The notes below the pieces were generated by a model that did not search any database, was not told the DNA's origin, and worked only from the letters and a program-made list of their open reading frames with translations. Below, piece after piece: positions 12,701 to 24,700 of a stretch of DNA of 64,000 bases. The number at the start of each line of letters is the position of its first letter. The stretch's first letter is position 1. This stretch comes from Dama dama (Eukaryota > Chordata > Mammalia > Artiodactyla > Cervidae). Both the position numbers and the translations under genes were made by a program. The DNA lies in assembly GCF_033118175.1 (NCBI RefSeq), contig NC_083692.1, positions 15,386,001-15,450,000 of the forward strand, in the 5' to 3' direction.

Positions 12701-15700
12701 AAATACGGCACCGTATGGGCTACACGGGTCTTCAGTCAGATCGAGGGCATGGGCTCCTCTGTGATGACCGTAGCAGCCCTTCTAACATTTTTCAGACAAG
12801 TCCTGCTCTCTCGCTCCCATCCTCCGCCCTCTCCCTGGCATTCCTGGCACTGGCCATTTCTGCCCACGGCTCCAGGCCCTCAGTGCGTGGCTGGAAGATG
12901 AGGGAGCAGCCTGAGGAGGGCTTGGTTTCAGATATCTCAGCATCCCTGAGACAAACCAGTCCCTGCTTTCCAAAGACAAAAGTATCTGTTACTTTTTTGG
13001 GTTGGATTTGGGCATAAAGCCATCCCGCATCAATTCCATTCCCCAGGTGAGATGGGAAGCTGGAGCACCGGGTTGGTGGGGACGGGGGAGCAGGGGAAGA
13101 AGCTGGTGCCAAGGGCAGGATAAGAGGGGAGGCCCCCAGCTCACCTAGTCCAGTGGGCTTCAAGGAAGGCGGAGAGATAGACGATCAGAGGCAGTGTCAC
13201 CGTAAAGGCCCAGAGCAACACAGAGGGGAAGAACTGGGTCACGATGGGGCTCTGTACAGGTGGATGGAGGGGGGCCAGAGAGACGTCAATGCAAGAAGCC
13301 CCCTCCCCCTCACAGGCCTCCCCTGCCTTCTCCCACACCTCTGGCCACTTCTCCAGCTCAGTCCCAGAGCAGGCCTCGTGTCCCTGAGGCTGCACAGTGG
13401 GCTGGGGCCTTTCTCACTCAGAATCTGCCTGGCTGGGGCAGCCAGAGGCTGACACCTCAAGGTCAAGGGGCATCCCCAAAGGGTGCAGGCCTCCTATGCT
13501 GAGGTCACTGGAGGGATGTCCTAGGCTGACCCCACCGACTTGGCCCCAAGGCCACAGCCACCTGCTGTCACTCAGGGAGGAGACACTCAGACTTTACGGA
13601 GGAGACACTGCTTTTACCGCGATGTGTATGAGACATGGTGGAGAAGGGGAAGGTATGGTGTGAGAATCCCCAGGCAGAGCTGTGGTGCCCCGGCCTGGGG
13701 CCTGTTGTGAAGCTGACAGAGGAGGGGGGGCAATGGGAAGCAGCAGCACAAGGGCTTGGCTTGACCGTGTGCATGTGTGTGCACGTGTGTGCATGCATAT
13801 GTGTGCTGAGTATGCACGTGTGTGTGTGTGCCTGTGTGTGTTTTGCTGGAACAGGCACAGAGATAACATGAAAGAAGGGGCCTTCTAGGGTCACTGCAAG
13901 TGTGCATATGTGTGCATGCATGTGTGCTGTGTGTGCACATGTGTGTGCCTACGTGTGTTTTGCTGGAACAGACATGAGGATAACACGAAAGAAAGAGCCT
14001 TCTAGGATCATTGCAAGTGTGCAAGTGTGTGCATGTGTGTGTGTGTGTGTGCATGCCTGTGTGTGTTTTGCTGGAACAGGCATGGGGATAACATGAAAAA
14101 AGGGGCCTTCTAGGATCATTGCAAATGTGCGTGTGTGTGTGCATGCATGTGTGTGCATGTGTGTGCATGTACACACGTGTGTGTGTGCCTGCGTGTGTTT
14201 TGCTGGAACAGGCATGGGGATAACATGAAAGAAGGGGCCTTCTAGGATCATTGCAAGTGTGCATGTACGTGCATGTGTGTGCATGCATGTGTGTTGCGTG
14301 TGCACGTGTATGTGCATGCCTGCGTGTTTTTTGCTGGAACAAGCATGGGGATAACATGAAAGAAGGGGCTTTCTAGGATCATTGCAAGTGTGTGTGTGCG
14401 CATGCATGTGTGTGCATGTGTGCTGCGTGTGCACGTGTGTGTGTGTGTGTGCCTGCGTGTGTTTTGCTGGAACAGGCATGCGGATAACATGAAAGAAGGG
14501 ATCTTCTAGGATCACTGCAAGAGCCTTGAGGCTACAGAACTTGGATATGGGCCCATCCAGTTCCTCAGAACTCCTCTATGCATATGGCAGGGACTGCTCT
14601 TGTGGACCAACCTGGGGTCTGTGTGTCCAGAAGTGAGGCAGTGGAACCAGAGCCAGAGGGCCTGCTCCTCTTGAAGGGCTGCCCTAGAACTAACCTCCAT
14701 CTTCCCCACCCTCACCTTATCTTCACACCAAGGACCTCAGCTCTAGAGAACATGGGGTGAACGGAGCTGTCATGCGCGCCCCACCCTCTGCGGCTCTTTT
14801 GTACCTCTAGCTTGACCCAATCTAAAGAAGCCCTCCAAGCCCATCCCCCCAAATTCCCCCCAGAACTTGCCTAAGGCTCCCCTACCCTTTAGCCCTAGTC
14901 CCTAAGAAGGGCAGTGGTCCACACGCATCCTCTTTAGGGCAAAGGAGACCCTGGGCCCCCACATACGCCACTGCCAGGGCCACAACTGCGTGCGCTCTGG
15001 AGTCACGTCTCAGTGGGCTCCCCATCCCATCCTCGCCGGAGCTCTTCCTTTGTCTCCCGGGGGCCCCCATGCCTGGCCTGAGTGTAGGAGGCACCTGCAA
15101 ATTCTCGATGGGGCGGGTGACGTTGTACAAGTCGATGGTGTTGATGATGATGGCAGGCGTGGTGAGGAAGAAGAAGAGGACGAAGAGGAAGGTGTTGATT
15201 GCGATAAAGCGGGCCCACCAATGGAAGCGGCGGACGGACAGGTGTTTCCTGGGTGGGATGGAGGAGGGAGACGCACTTAGGACCTTGGGTCTCAGCCCGC
15301 AGACACAGCCACGCTGCTTTCTGCGTGCCAGCAGTGGACCAGGCTGCCCTGGTCTAATTCAACCCTGCGGGCCCATGCCTGCATGCAACAGCCCTAAGCC
15401 TTCTCCTATCACACCACTGGTAAGGCCCTGAATACATCTCACAGGTGAGCCAAAAGAATTATCTGAATTCTTTCCACAGGAAAAACCTTTTCCCCAAAGG
15501 CTGGGTGCCTTCTGTGCTTGTGGTGGGGTGGGCTTGGGGGCGGGCAGAGGCTGTGATGCCCAGGAAAGACACAGCCCAGCAGGGGCCGTATGTGAAAGAG
15601 GAGGACAGGCCCTGATTCTTTTCCTCATCCTACAGCCTTCTTCCATCCCAAAGGAGCTCTAGGGAGAGCAGACAGACAGAGGGGGCTTACCAAATAATTT

Positions 15701-18700
15701 CTTTGGGGTGTGGGGCACGGACTACCCTCCACTGGTAGGATTTGACGATGGTGGTCACTGAGGACTCTTTGGGGGACATCCCACAGTGAATGAACTTGTA
15801 ATCCTGCAGAATGCTGCGGAGACGGGGGAGGAGACAGAAGTCTGGGGGTGAGGAACTCTTGGAGACTTGGATATGTCCCTCCTGACCTTCTAGGTGGGCA
15901 GTTCCTCAGGCCTGGTCACTGGAGGAAAGGGTGTTAGACGGATGAACTGCCCAGGAAAAGAGGGGACCATGTAGTTCTCAGTTCACGTTTTGTCCCCCTA
16001 ATGGTAGTGACGGCACAAAGACACGCTCTTTCCGTGAGGCTGACAGGGGAGGTACTCATTTAGCCTCCTCTTAATATCAAAATAGCTACCGACTGTTGAG
16101 TTCCACCCAGTGCCTGACATGGAGCTAACTGGTGAGTCCCATCATCTTAACTGCGTAGATTACTGAAGACACAACCAAAGAGGGGCAGGTGCCGGCACTG
16201 CAGCCCCATCGTGGGTTCGTAACTCACGCCTGCTGTAATTAAACCTTAGATCCCTCTCTACTGAGTGATGGTTCTCAGAAAGATATGTAGATGTCTCACA
16301 CACACTAAACAGAACACATATTCCTGCTTACCCTTCCAGGAGGTGGACAAGGAAGATATAAGTAACCAAATTTGATGAATAAGAAACTTGAGGGTGTAAC
16401 TAACTTGCAAAACTGCACTTGATCTGTTTGCCCTGAATTCTAGCCTGTGCCACCATTCCTCTGCAGGGCCAGGGAGGGTGAGAACAAAGCCTTGTGAACG
16501 ATCAGGCTCCCTGGGGGAGAGGATGGCTCCATCGTCCTTAAAAGACTGATTTTTGAGGCTCCTATGTATTTGACCCAGGCCTAAGATTCTTTCCAGAACA
16601 TTCCAGAGCGGACCTCATCCATTCCTTATCAAGATGGGGCTGCCAGTGGCTGGGGCAGAGGAGGGAGGAGCCTGCAAAGCTATGAAACAGAGAAGGCTTG
16701 CAGAGGAGAGGAGAGCAGGAATGGCAATTGGGTCTTCTTCTGACTCTGTCACTCGCGGTGAGGGGAAGGGTGACGGAGGGGCGATGGGAAATGAGGGGCG
16801 GAAAATGGGCATCATTCGTGTCAAGGCCTGGAAGAGGAACCAAGAGGTCAAGGGCTAGGCTCACCACTTCTGGGCTGAAGCAAGGACGTACCGGGGTGGG
16901 AAGCCCAGGGCCTGGGCGTGTCTGGAGACAAGCCGAGCCCGGCAGCTGGGGGAAGACGCACGCAGCCGTGCTCTGGAAAGCAAGGCTGCGGCTGCGGTGC
17001 CCATGGCGGGGCCGGGGAGGAGGGCAGAGGCGGCTCGCCGGTGGGAGGCGCTCTCCCTTCCTCCCCTCGGCTGGAATGGGCGTGGGAAAGGATGGATTCG
17101 GAGAAGCAGAGGCCCGCTCCTGGGGCCGGGCTGGGCGCAGCAAGCAGCTGCCCCCCCACCCCCCACCCCAACCCGGCACTCACTGCTTCGTCATCCTGGA
17201 GTCCTGGAAGGTGACGAAGATCAGGTCCAGACGGTTCAGCCGCGCGCGGTTGAGCTCAGCGTTGAACTCATCAGTCAGCTGCTCCTCCAGCTCGCTGTAG
17301 TACTGTTCTGCGTCCACCTAGCAGGGGCGAGACGCGGCCGTCAGAGCTGGAGCCGTCAGGGCTCCAGGAAGGCCGCCTCACTCCCCGCGGGGCGCAGGCC
17401 GGTGTGTGTGTGGGGCGGGGGGTCTTGGTTCCATCCCCAGCTCCCTGGGAAGCCTGGCAAAAAAGCTCAGGCCCCCATGTGAGCTCCCAGGTCCCAGCTC
17501 TCCAGGAGGAAGAGACAGTGACTCTGAAACAAGCTCCCTGCTCTTAGATCTGGGGAAAGGGAGGCTTCCCCAGGGGCAAGGGGGTGCCTTTGGCCTCGGG
17601 GTGGGCACTGGAGGAGCGACAGAATGTGCCTGTAGCCTTTTCAGGCGAGGGAATCATGCTTTTTTTCTGAACTGGCTAGATGAGTTCAGTCCTGCCAAGG
17701 CCTCCTTCTAGCCACATGGGCGGGGTGATAAGATGGAGACCACGGCTTTCAAATGTTCCCGCCCCAGCTCTGTGAACGCCGGAGGCTTGGCAGCCTGCTG
17801 TGTCCTCGCTGGTCCTCCCCACCAAGCCCCGAAGGGAGCAAGAACCAGCCCCGGCCTGGATCACTCTGGGAGGGGGAGGCCCAGAAAAAGGCTCCTCTGC
17901 CTTCTCAACAGGGAGACAGGACATGCCGGAAAGGAGAACGCGAGCCAGGGGCCGCTCTGAGTGGAGTCTGTGGCCCAAGGATGCAGGCCTGGAGTACCGC
18001 CAGGGGCCGGCGACGGAGCCTGGAGCCCCGATGCCCCAGCCCCTGTGCCGCGTCCCCCGATAACTGCACCAGTTACCTCTTTGAAGCAAGCCCAGCACCT
18101 GCAGAAACACAGCCGGGAGCAGGGGTGGACCTTGATCATCACCTTCCCCTTCTTCTTGGCCTTGGCCGTGTAGTAGAGCCGGCCCCGCATCGCGTGGCGC
18201 CTGCCAGCCAACAGGCAACACGGTAAAGAGTCTCGCGGTCGGAGGCCAGCAGAGCCACAGCCTCCCCTTCCCTCCCCTGCCCCAAATCCAGACAGGTCCT
18301 GCCACAGGCTCACCTCTGATCATCCAAGTCAATCAGGTTCCTGACGTCATAGCAGAAGTGGACTCTGGTCACTACGCACCCTGGGTAGGCCTCGCTGAAG
18401 CCAGGAACAAAGATGATGAGCCAGCCTGCGGGGCTGGGGACTCCCCCTCCCCCTAGAGCTATAGCCCACAGGGCTGAAGGGCACAGCTGCCAAGGTTTCC
18501 CGGTGCTTGGGTGGTAGAATCCACCCCCTGGCTCCTAAGCCTGGACATCAGGGTTGGTCTCTGTTCATGAGAGAGTTGTCACATCATTCCCAGATGACAC
18601 AGAACAGGGCCAGGGAGCAGAGCTGGACATTGCTGCTCACCGACAGATAATTAGCTTCTAGGGTTTGGCCCTCAGGTCACAGAAGGGCCACAAGATAAGA

Positions 18701-21700
18701 TGACCTGCTCTAGACTGGGCACCACGGCTGGAGGGTGACCAGGAGGAGGCAACCCACGCCTCAGCCCACCCCGCCCCACTTACTGAAAATGCTTAATGAT
18801 GATCTCTGGGTCTTGGATGTCCGTGGGGACATAGGTGATCATTAGTGTCCTGGTGACCTAGGTGGGGAAGGTCAGTGGAGAAAGAAGACTGCTCACGCAG
18901 GAATCCTGGGTCTTCCGGTGGCCCTCAACCACCTGGGGCAGGTTGTCTACTCACATCAGGCCGCCTCCTTGCTGGGTTAAGCCAGGTGCCAGCTTCCCCA
19001 CCCAGCCCACGTCCCTGAGGTCAGCAGGCAGGCAAGCTATAGCTCTGTGAACCCCTGTGCCACCCGCCACCACCACCCCCCGCCCCCGCCGGGAGACCCC
19101 TTGCCACAGATGGCTGTAGTCAGGGGAGGAAGAGTCAGAGGCTGCAGGGAGAGGTGGAGGGCTGGGGGAGGACCAGAGCTCCATGGTCTGTAGGGGAAGC
19201 TCATGCTGTCTTGCTGACCTCTGGTCTCCATGTTCCACATGACGCCCACCTCAAGGGGCCATCCCTATCATCAGACTGGGGATGGGGAGTTGGAAGATGA
19301 GCGCGACTGTGGGGAGGGAATGGGGAAGCTCTTCAAAGTTCACAGGTTACTCTGTGAGTGGGACATGACCTCCTGAGCCATCACTTTGAGGCAACCATCT
19401 GTAAACTGTGCTGCTAGAGAGGGGAGTCTGAGAGTCTGGAAGCTTCTGGTGACAAGACAGAAAGCTGATGTGGCCGAGTCCAGATGGGCCAGGAGTGCCC
19501 AAGCCTCCTGGCAGGCTGAGACACTCAGGGTTACCTTTCAGAGGGGTGTGCAGTTGTGTTCTGGGGTGTGGTAAAGGGAATCTGTCCTTTAGGATGGATG
19601 GCTTGAAGGAGCCCATCTCTCTTTTATCTGCCATCTTCCCTCGCGCTAGGAGACCCTACCTGCCTAGTGGTCTTTCCTGGGATCACTTCCCAAATAAGTG
19701 AATGCTACTCAAATCCTTGTTTCAGGGTCTGCTTGGGAGGTGGGATGGGAGAAAGGCAAACCAAGACAGTGAGGACACAAAGAGGCAGCCCATGCATTTC
19801 TGACCTCAGGGAGATGGCGGAAGGGCCAGGAGTTGGACGCGAGAGTAGGCAAAGTAGTCAAAGTATCTATCCACTGGGGGCACTGGCCGCTGAGGGTGGA
19901 GGTCCCCCTACTACATTTAAGCCTTCAGTTTTCCAGTGGTGGGGAGGTCCAAGGGTCCCTGGAGAGGGTCCCGGGCAGCAGGGGTATAGCGGGAGGACGT
20001 ACTTGGGGGCAGCTATTCACCAGCTGGTTTGGAAGGGTCTCAGTGGTTTCACAGCCCAGACAGATGTGCCAGGTGACAATTCCCAGGGATAAGCAGAAGA
20101 GGCCTCCCTGCTTGGGCAGACTGCCCCCCAGAGGTGTGCAGACCACGACAAGCTGGGATGCTTCTGAAGGCCGGGAGTGGGATGGTCTGGCTGGTGGGGG
20201 CTGAGAGGGGCTCTAGGCGAGAGGGCATGGTCCTGGTAGTTCTTTTCACTTACTCACCGCGTAGCTTTTCCTGGGCACAAATCCTAAGCAGTGGTGCATC
20301 ATGAAGAGGAGGTTGGTGATGAAGTATAAGAAAGCGAAGAAGCTGTGTAGCCACAGGAACTTACTCCTGCCAAGAATGAGACACGGGAGGCGTGAGACCC
20401 CCACCCCCAACCCCTCCCACCTCCCCAGGGCCACCCTCCGGTGCCTCCAGACACTCAGGCACCTTGGAAGGGAATGGAGAAGGGGCAGTCCGCTCCAACG
20501 AATGAAGGCTAGCGTTGACTGAGTGTTCACTATGTGCCAGACCCAGGGTGGGAGCAGATGCTCTGTGTACATTTTCTCACTAGACTCTTGGACCATGTGA
20601 GCGTGGTGCTGTGAATGTCTTCATTTTACTTGTAGGGAAACAAGGGCCAGAGTGCCTGCCCAAGGCCACTCTTGGCTGTGGCGGTCCCAGGAGGGGAGCC
20701 CAGAACTGCAGAAGCACTTACACTCTTCATACTGTGTTGTTGCCCCCTGCCCCGCCCCGCCCCCCACCACTGCACAGTCTACCACGAGGCCAAGCAGAGC
20801 AGGCCTGGAGGAAGGAGGGCCTGCAGATTCGGCTCACCTCCCTGGGGCAGGAAGGGTTTGGGTCCCAGGGCTCCGCACTTACATGAAGCTGTCCCAAGGC
20901 ACCAGGCTAGGAAGGCTGCTCAGAAACAGGGCCCCGCCTTATTTGGTGCAGTTTGAGGACAGAGAGGCTGCCTGGCTTCAAAATATCTCCTCATCACTGT
21001 CCCCGCCCCCCACCACCTCCTCCGCCTGGCATTTCACTTAACTTTCCCCATCTGGCTAAATGCCTCTCTCCTCAGTTTTCTCAGCGAGGGCAAGGTGATA
21101 TGGTCCCTGAGGGACACTCCAACTCTCTGGATTTAGGAAAGTTGAAAGGGCTCTTGGCCGCCCTATCAGACTTCACTTCTTGTTGGAAGTTGTGGGCGCC
21201 ACACTTACACCAGCGATTGGCCAGGGAGAAGCTGGTTAAGCTCTGCTCTGGTGCTGCCAGCAGCCAGGGCGGAGTTGGCGAGAAGGTGCCCAGCCTTTCT
21301 GCTGCTTTTGGAGTTTGGTGGGGTTTGCAGGGGTGCAGGGTCAGAAGATGGGGTGGGGTAAAGGGAGGTGGGGTTAGGAGTGGGCACGCCCACTCACATC
21401 TGCTGAAAAGGCTGCTTCCGCTCTGTCGGGAAGCCGGCCAGGAGCCCTGGGGGGCCTGTTGTCTGGGCCAGACCAGCAGGGCCGTGTCTGGCTCCTGCAG
21501 ATTGCCCTGGCCACCAGAGGAGTTGGCTGACATTAACGCCCACAGGCTCCTGAACCACGAGGGCTGGACGGGCCTTAGAGCTCGTGTCCAACAGCCTTTC
21601 CCCCACCACGGACGAGGGATGAAGCTCACAGGAGGGCGCCCTGCCCCAGACCCAGGGCTGGCTAACCGCAGAGCCGGGGCAGGAACCCAGCTCCTCTGGT

Positions 21701-24700
21701 TCCTCAGTCTCGCAGCCCCGGGCATCAGGTCTGCCCTTCACTCAGTTCCCTGAGGCCTGACCTGAACTCTTTTGTGGTCAGAGGAAGCAGTACTTTAAAC
21801 CTCCATTTACTACAGTGTTTCTGCCTATCGGGAGCTAGACATACCAAGCAAAGAGGACCACCTTGCTGAGACTTCAGGAGTGACTGGTTTAGCTAGTTCC
21901 ATCCATGACAGAGATGGGGACGTGGAGGCAGTGAGAATACCTCCTCACGAAGAGAAGGCAGTGTCTGGCGTCCCACTTGGGACCTGGGTTCCCAAAGAAA
22001 CCAGGCCTTTCTTGTCAGCAAAGAGGAGCCCATGTTTTGGACTCACCGTCGGACCACCTCTCCCCACCAACATCCACCCCCTCCCCTGACCCAGCCAGTA
22101 GAACGGGAGGTAAGAGGATCAGGTACCTACTCTGTGGAGACATTGACAATGGTGGTCCGGCCAAAGTGACTATCCCGGTCTGAAAGAGAAGAAAGTTGCC
22201 AACCTCAAGCCTGGCTCCTTGACTGGTTGGGCACCAGAACTTAGGGTTCCCGAGTGAATGCCTGGGGCCTAGAAACGCTTGCCTGCATCCTGCGCTTCCT
22301 TTTAGTTTCCCAGAGCTTGTAGCAGGAGATGCAAGAGACAAGAGTTCCATCCCTGGGTCGGGAAGATCCCCTGGAGTAAGAAATGGCAACCCACTCTAGT
22401 ACTCTTGCCTGGAGAATCCCCATGGACAGTGGAGCCTGGCGGGCTACAGTCCATGGCATCGCAAAGAGTCAGACAAGACAAAGTGAGTGAGCGCGAGCAA
22501 GAGTGGCTGAGGAGAAACAGCTAGAAACCTGAGCGATCAGGGTACACCTGGCTGCCGTCTGGACATTTACACACCACCTAGTTGTACGGCCCTCATTCAG
22601 CTCTGTCTCTGCACTCACTAGTGAAATACTGGCTGCTATTCACCAAGCACCCACTACAGGCAGCATGCGAAGCACGTGACATGCATTGTCTCTCGATCCC
22701 TACGACTGTTGAGGAAGCCGAGGCCTGGGGACACTGTGTAAGATGAAATAATCTTCTGGGAAGCAGACGTGGGTAAACGGTGGGGAACCGTTTTCAGTCT
22801 CTGAAGACCAAGCCCTCACCCACCACACTACTGTGTCAAAATCTACCCTGTTAGGAGAAATGTCGATGGACTCCAGATGAGAAATTCTGCCCCTACAACA
22901 CTGCGTCCACCAGAGTGGGTACAGCGAGAGGTCTGGTCCAGGGATCTTGGCAGTGGGTCACACGCCATAACAAGGCCTCCACGAACACCTGGCCAGGTAC
23001 AGTGTGGGCCACGCATCATGGATAAACATTTGGTTTTAGACTGAATTACTACTATCTGCCTTCTCTGCACCAGGCCCTGGGCCAAATTGGTACCCCGAGC
23101 CAAATTGGTACCCCGAGAGGTATCACCTCTGGTTTCCACTTGAGGGAACCGGAAGCCTGGGTTGCCTAAGGTCCCATAACTAACCCTGAGAAGTGCAACT
23201 AGAAGTTAGGGTTCAAGATGCCCAAGCCAGCCGGGCTGCCTCTTAGACCTAGCGGGCCGGGCCCAGGGTCCACAGAGCTCTGCCTACCCAGAACATCTCC
23301 ACTGTAGTTGATGGGCAAGATGATGCCCAAGGAGGGGATGCAGAGGATGAGCAGAAAGATGATGAGGTGGTACTGGAACATGATGTAGATCCGGGCATCG
23401 TCTCCACACCTGCTAATCAGATCTTCGTTCCTGGAGGAGACACAGAGATGGGGACACCGCTCAGGAGCCAGTGTGGCCACAACTCAGGTCAGGGGCGGAG
23501 GGGGCAGAGGGAGAGGAGATGACCGCCCCACGCCCGCATCTTCATCTTCAGAAACATCCCTCTTCTCAAAACTTGTTAGGCCCGATATGGGTTTCACTGA
23601 ATTTCACAGGCGTATCAAAGAGGCTGCAGATAATGCACTTGGGAATCCAGAAGCACTCTTAAATCAGGCATTGATATCCTCTTTTATTGCTTCTTCAAAC
23701 ATTCCTAGTGCCTGCCATGGTACAGGCACTGAACAAACCATTAGTGATAACAAGATTCATCCTATTTTTCAAAAAGAAAAAGCTGCTCCTTAAATTAAAA
23801 AGGGATACTTAAAACCACAATGAGCTATCACTCCATACTGCCAGACTGGTCAGCGTTGGAAAGTTGGTGAGGAAAGTGCTGGGAGGAGGTGCTGGTGAGG
23901 GTGTAGGGTGCTGGGAGCTCTCTCACACTCATGGGTACTGACTCTGGCATGGCCACTTTGGATAAGAGTTGACATTATCTATAGAAACTGACTATATGTA
24001 CACCCTATGGCCTAACAATTCCACTCCTAGGTTTATAACCAACAGAAATACATGCACCTGGGCATTAAGAGACAAGGATGAGAATCTCAGAGATGCATTA
24101 TTTGTAACAGCCCCAAACTGTAAACAACCTAAATGTCTGTCAAAGGTGGAATGGACACAAGAATTGAAATATACGTGCAGTGAGCTATATACATCACATT
24201 ATACATACATGTAATGAAATACTATATAGAAGGAAAAACGAATGACCACAGCTGAACTCCACAAATGTGATGTGAGTGAAAGAGGACAGACACAAACAAT
24301 ACATGCCATATCATTTCACATACAAAGTTCAAAAATAGGCAATACTGAACTGAAGAGTTAGAAGTCAGGATGCTGGTTCCCTCTGAAGAGCAGAGAGGTG
24401 CTAGGAGATTGGGAGGGAACAGGAGGAGAGCTTCCGGGGTCTTGGCAAGGCTCTAATCTTTATCAGGAGGGAGGTTGTGATAATTGAGCAGGAAATTTAT
24501 TTTTTAGGCATGTCTCTGCATATGTGTTAACTCCAATTAAAAATTTTAAAAGCAACATATGCTTACAATAGAAACTTTGGAAAATATGAAAGAAGAAAAT
24601 CATTCACCTACAATCTCATCAAACCTAAGACAATCATTTTGGTCAATTTCCTTTAGTTTCTTACTATATTAGTGGTTTAACTTAGTGACTGTAGTATAAA

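Noticed and set aside
13614..14515. Long minus-strand open frames with His/Thr/Cys-rich repeats
   Set aside because: They are translations of the GT-rich minisatellite in two frames; no start, splice or conservation support.
13765..14530. Repeat-spacer-repeat pattern that resembles a CRISPR array
   Set aside because: Units are over 100 bp, spacers are GT-rich variants of each other, and the locus is a mammalian intron. It is a minisatellite.
20953..21753. 266-codon plus-strand open frame and its 214-codon minus-strand partner
   Set aside because: Both lie inside intron 6, are GC-driven and overlap each other; no domain recognised.
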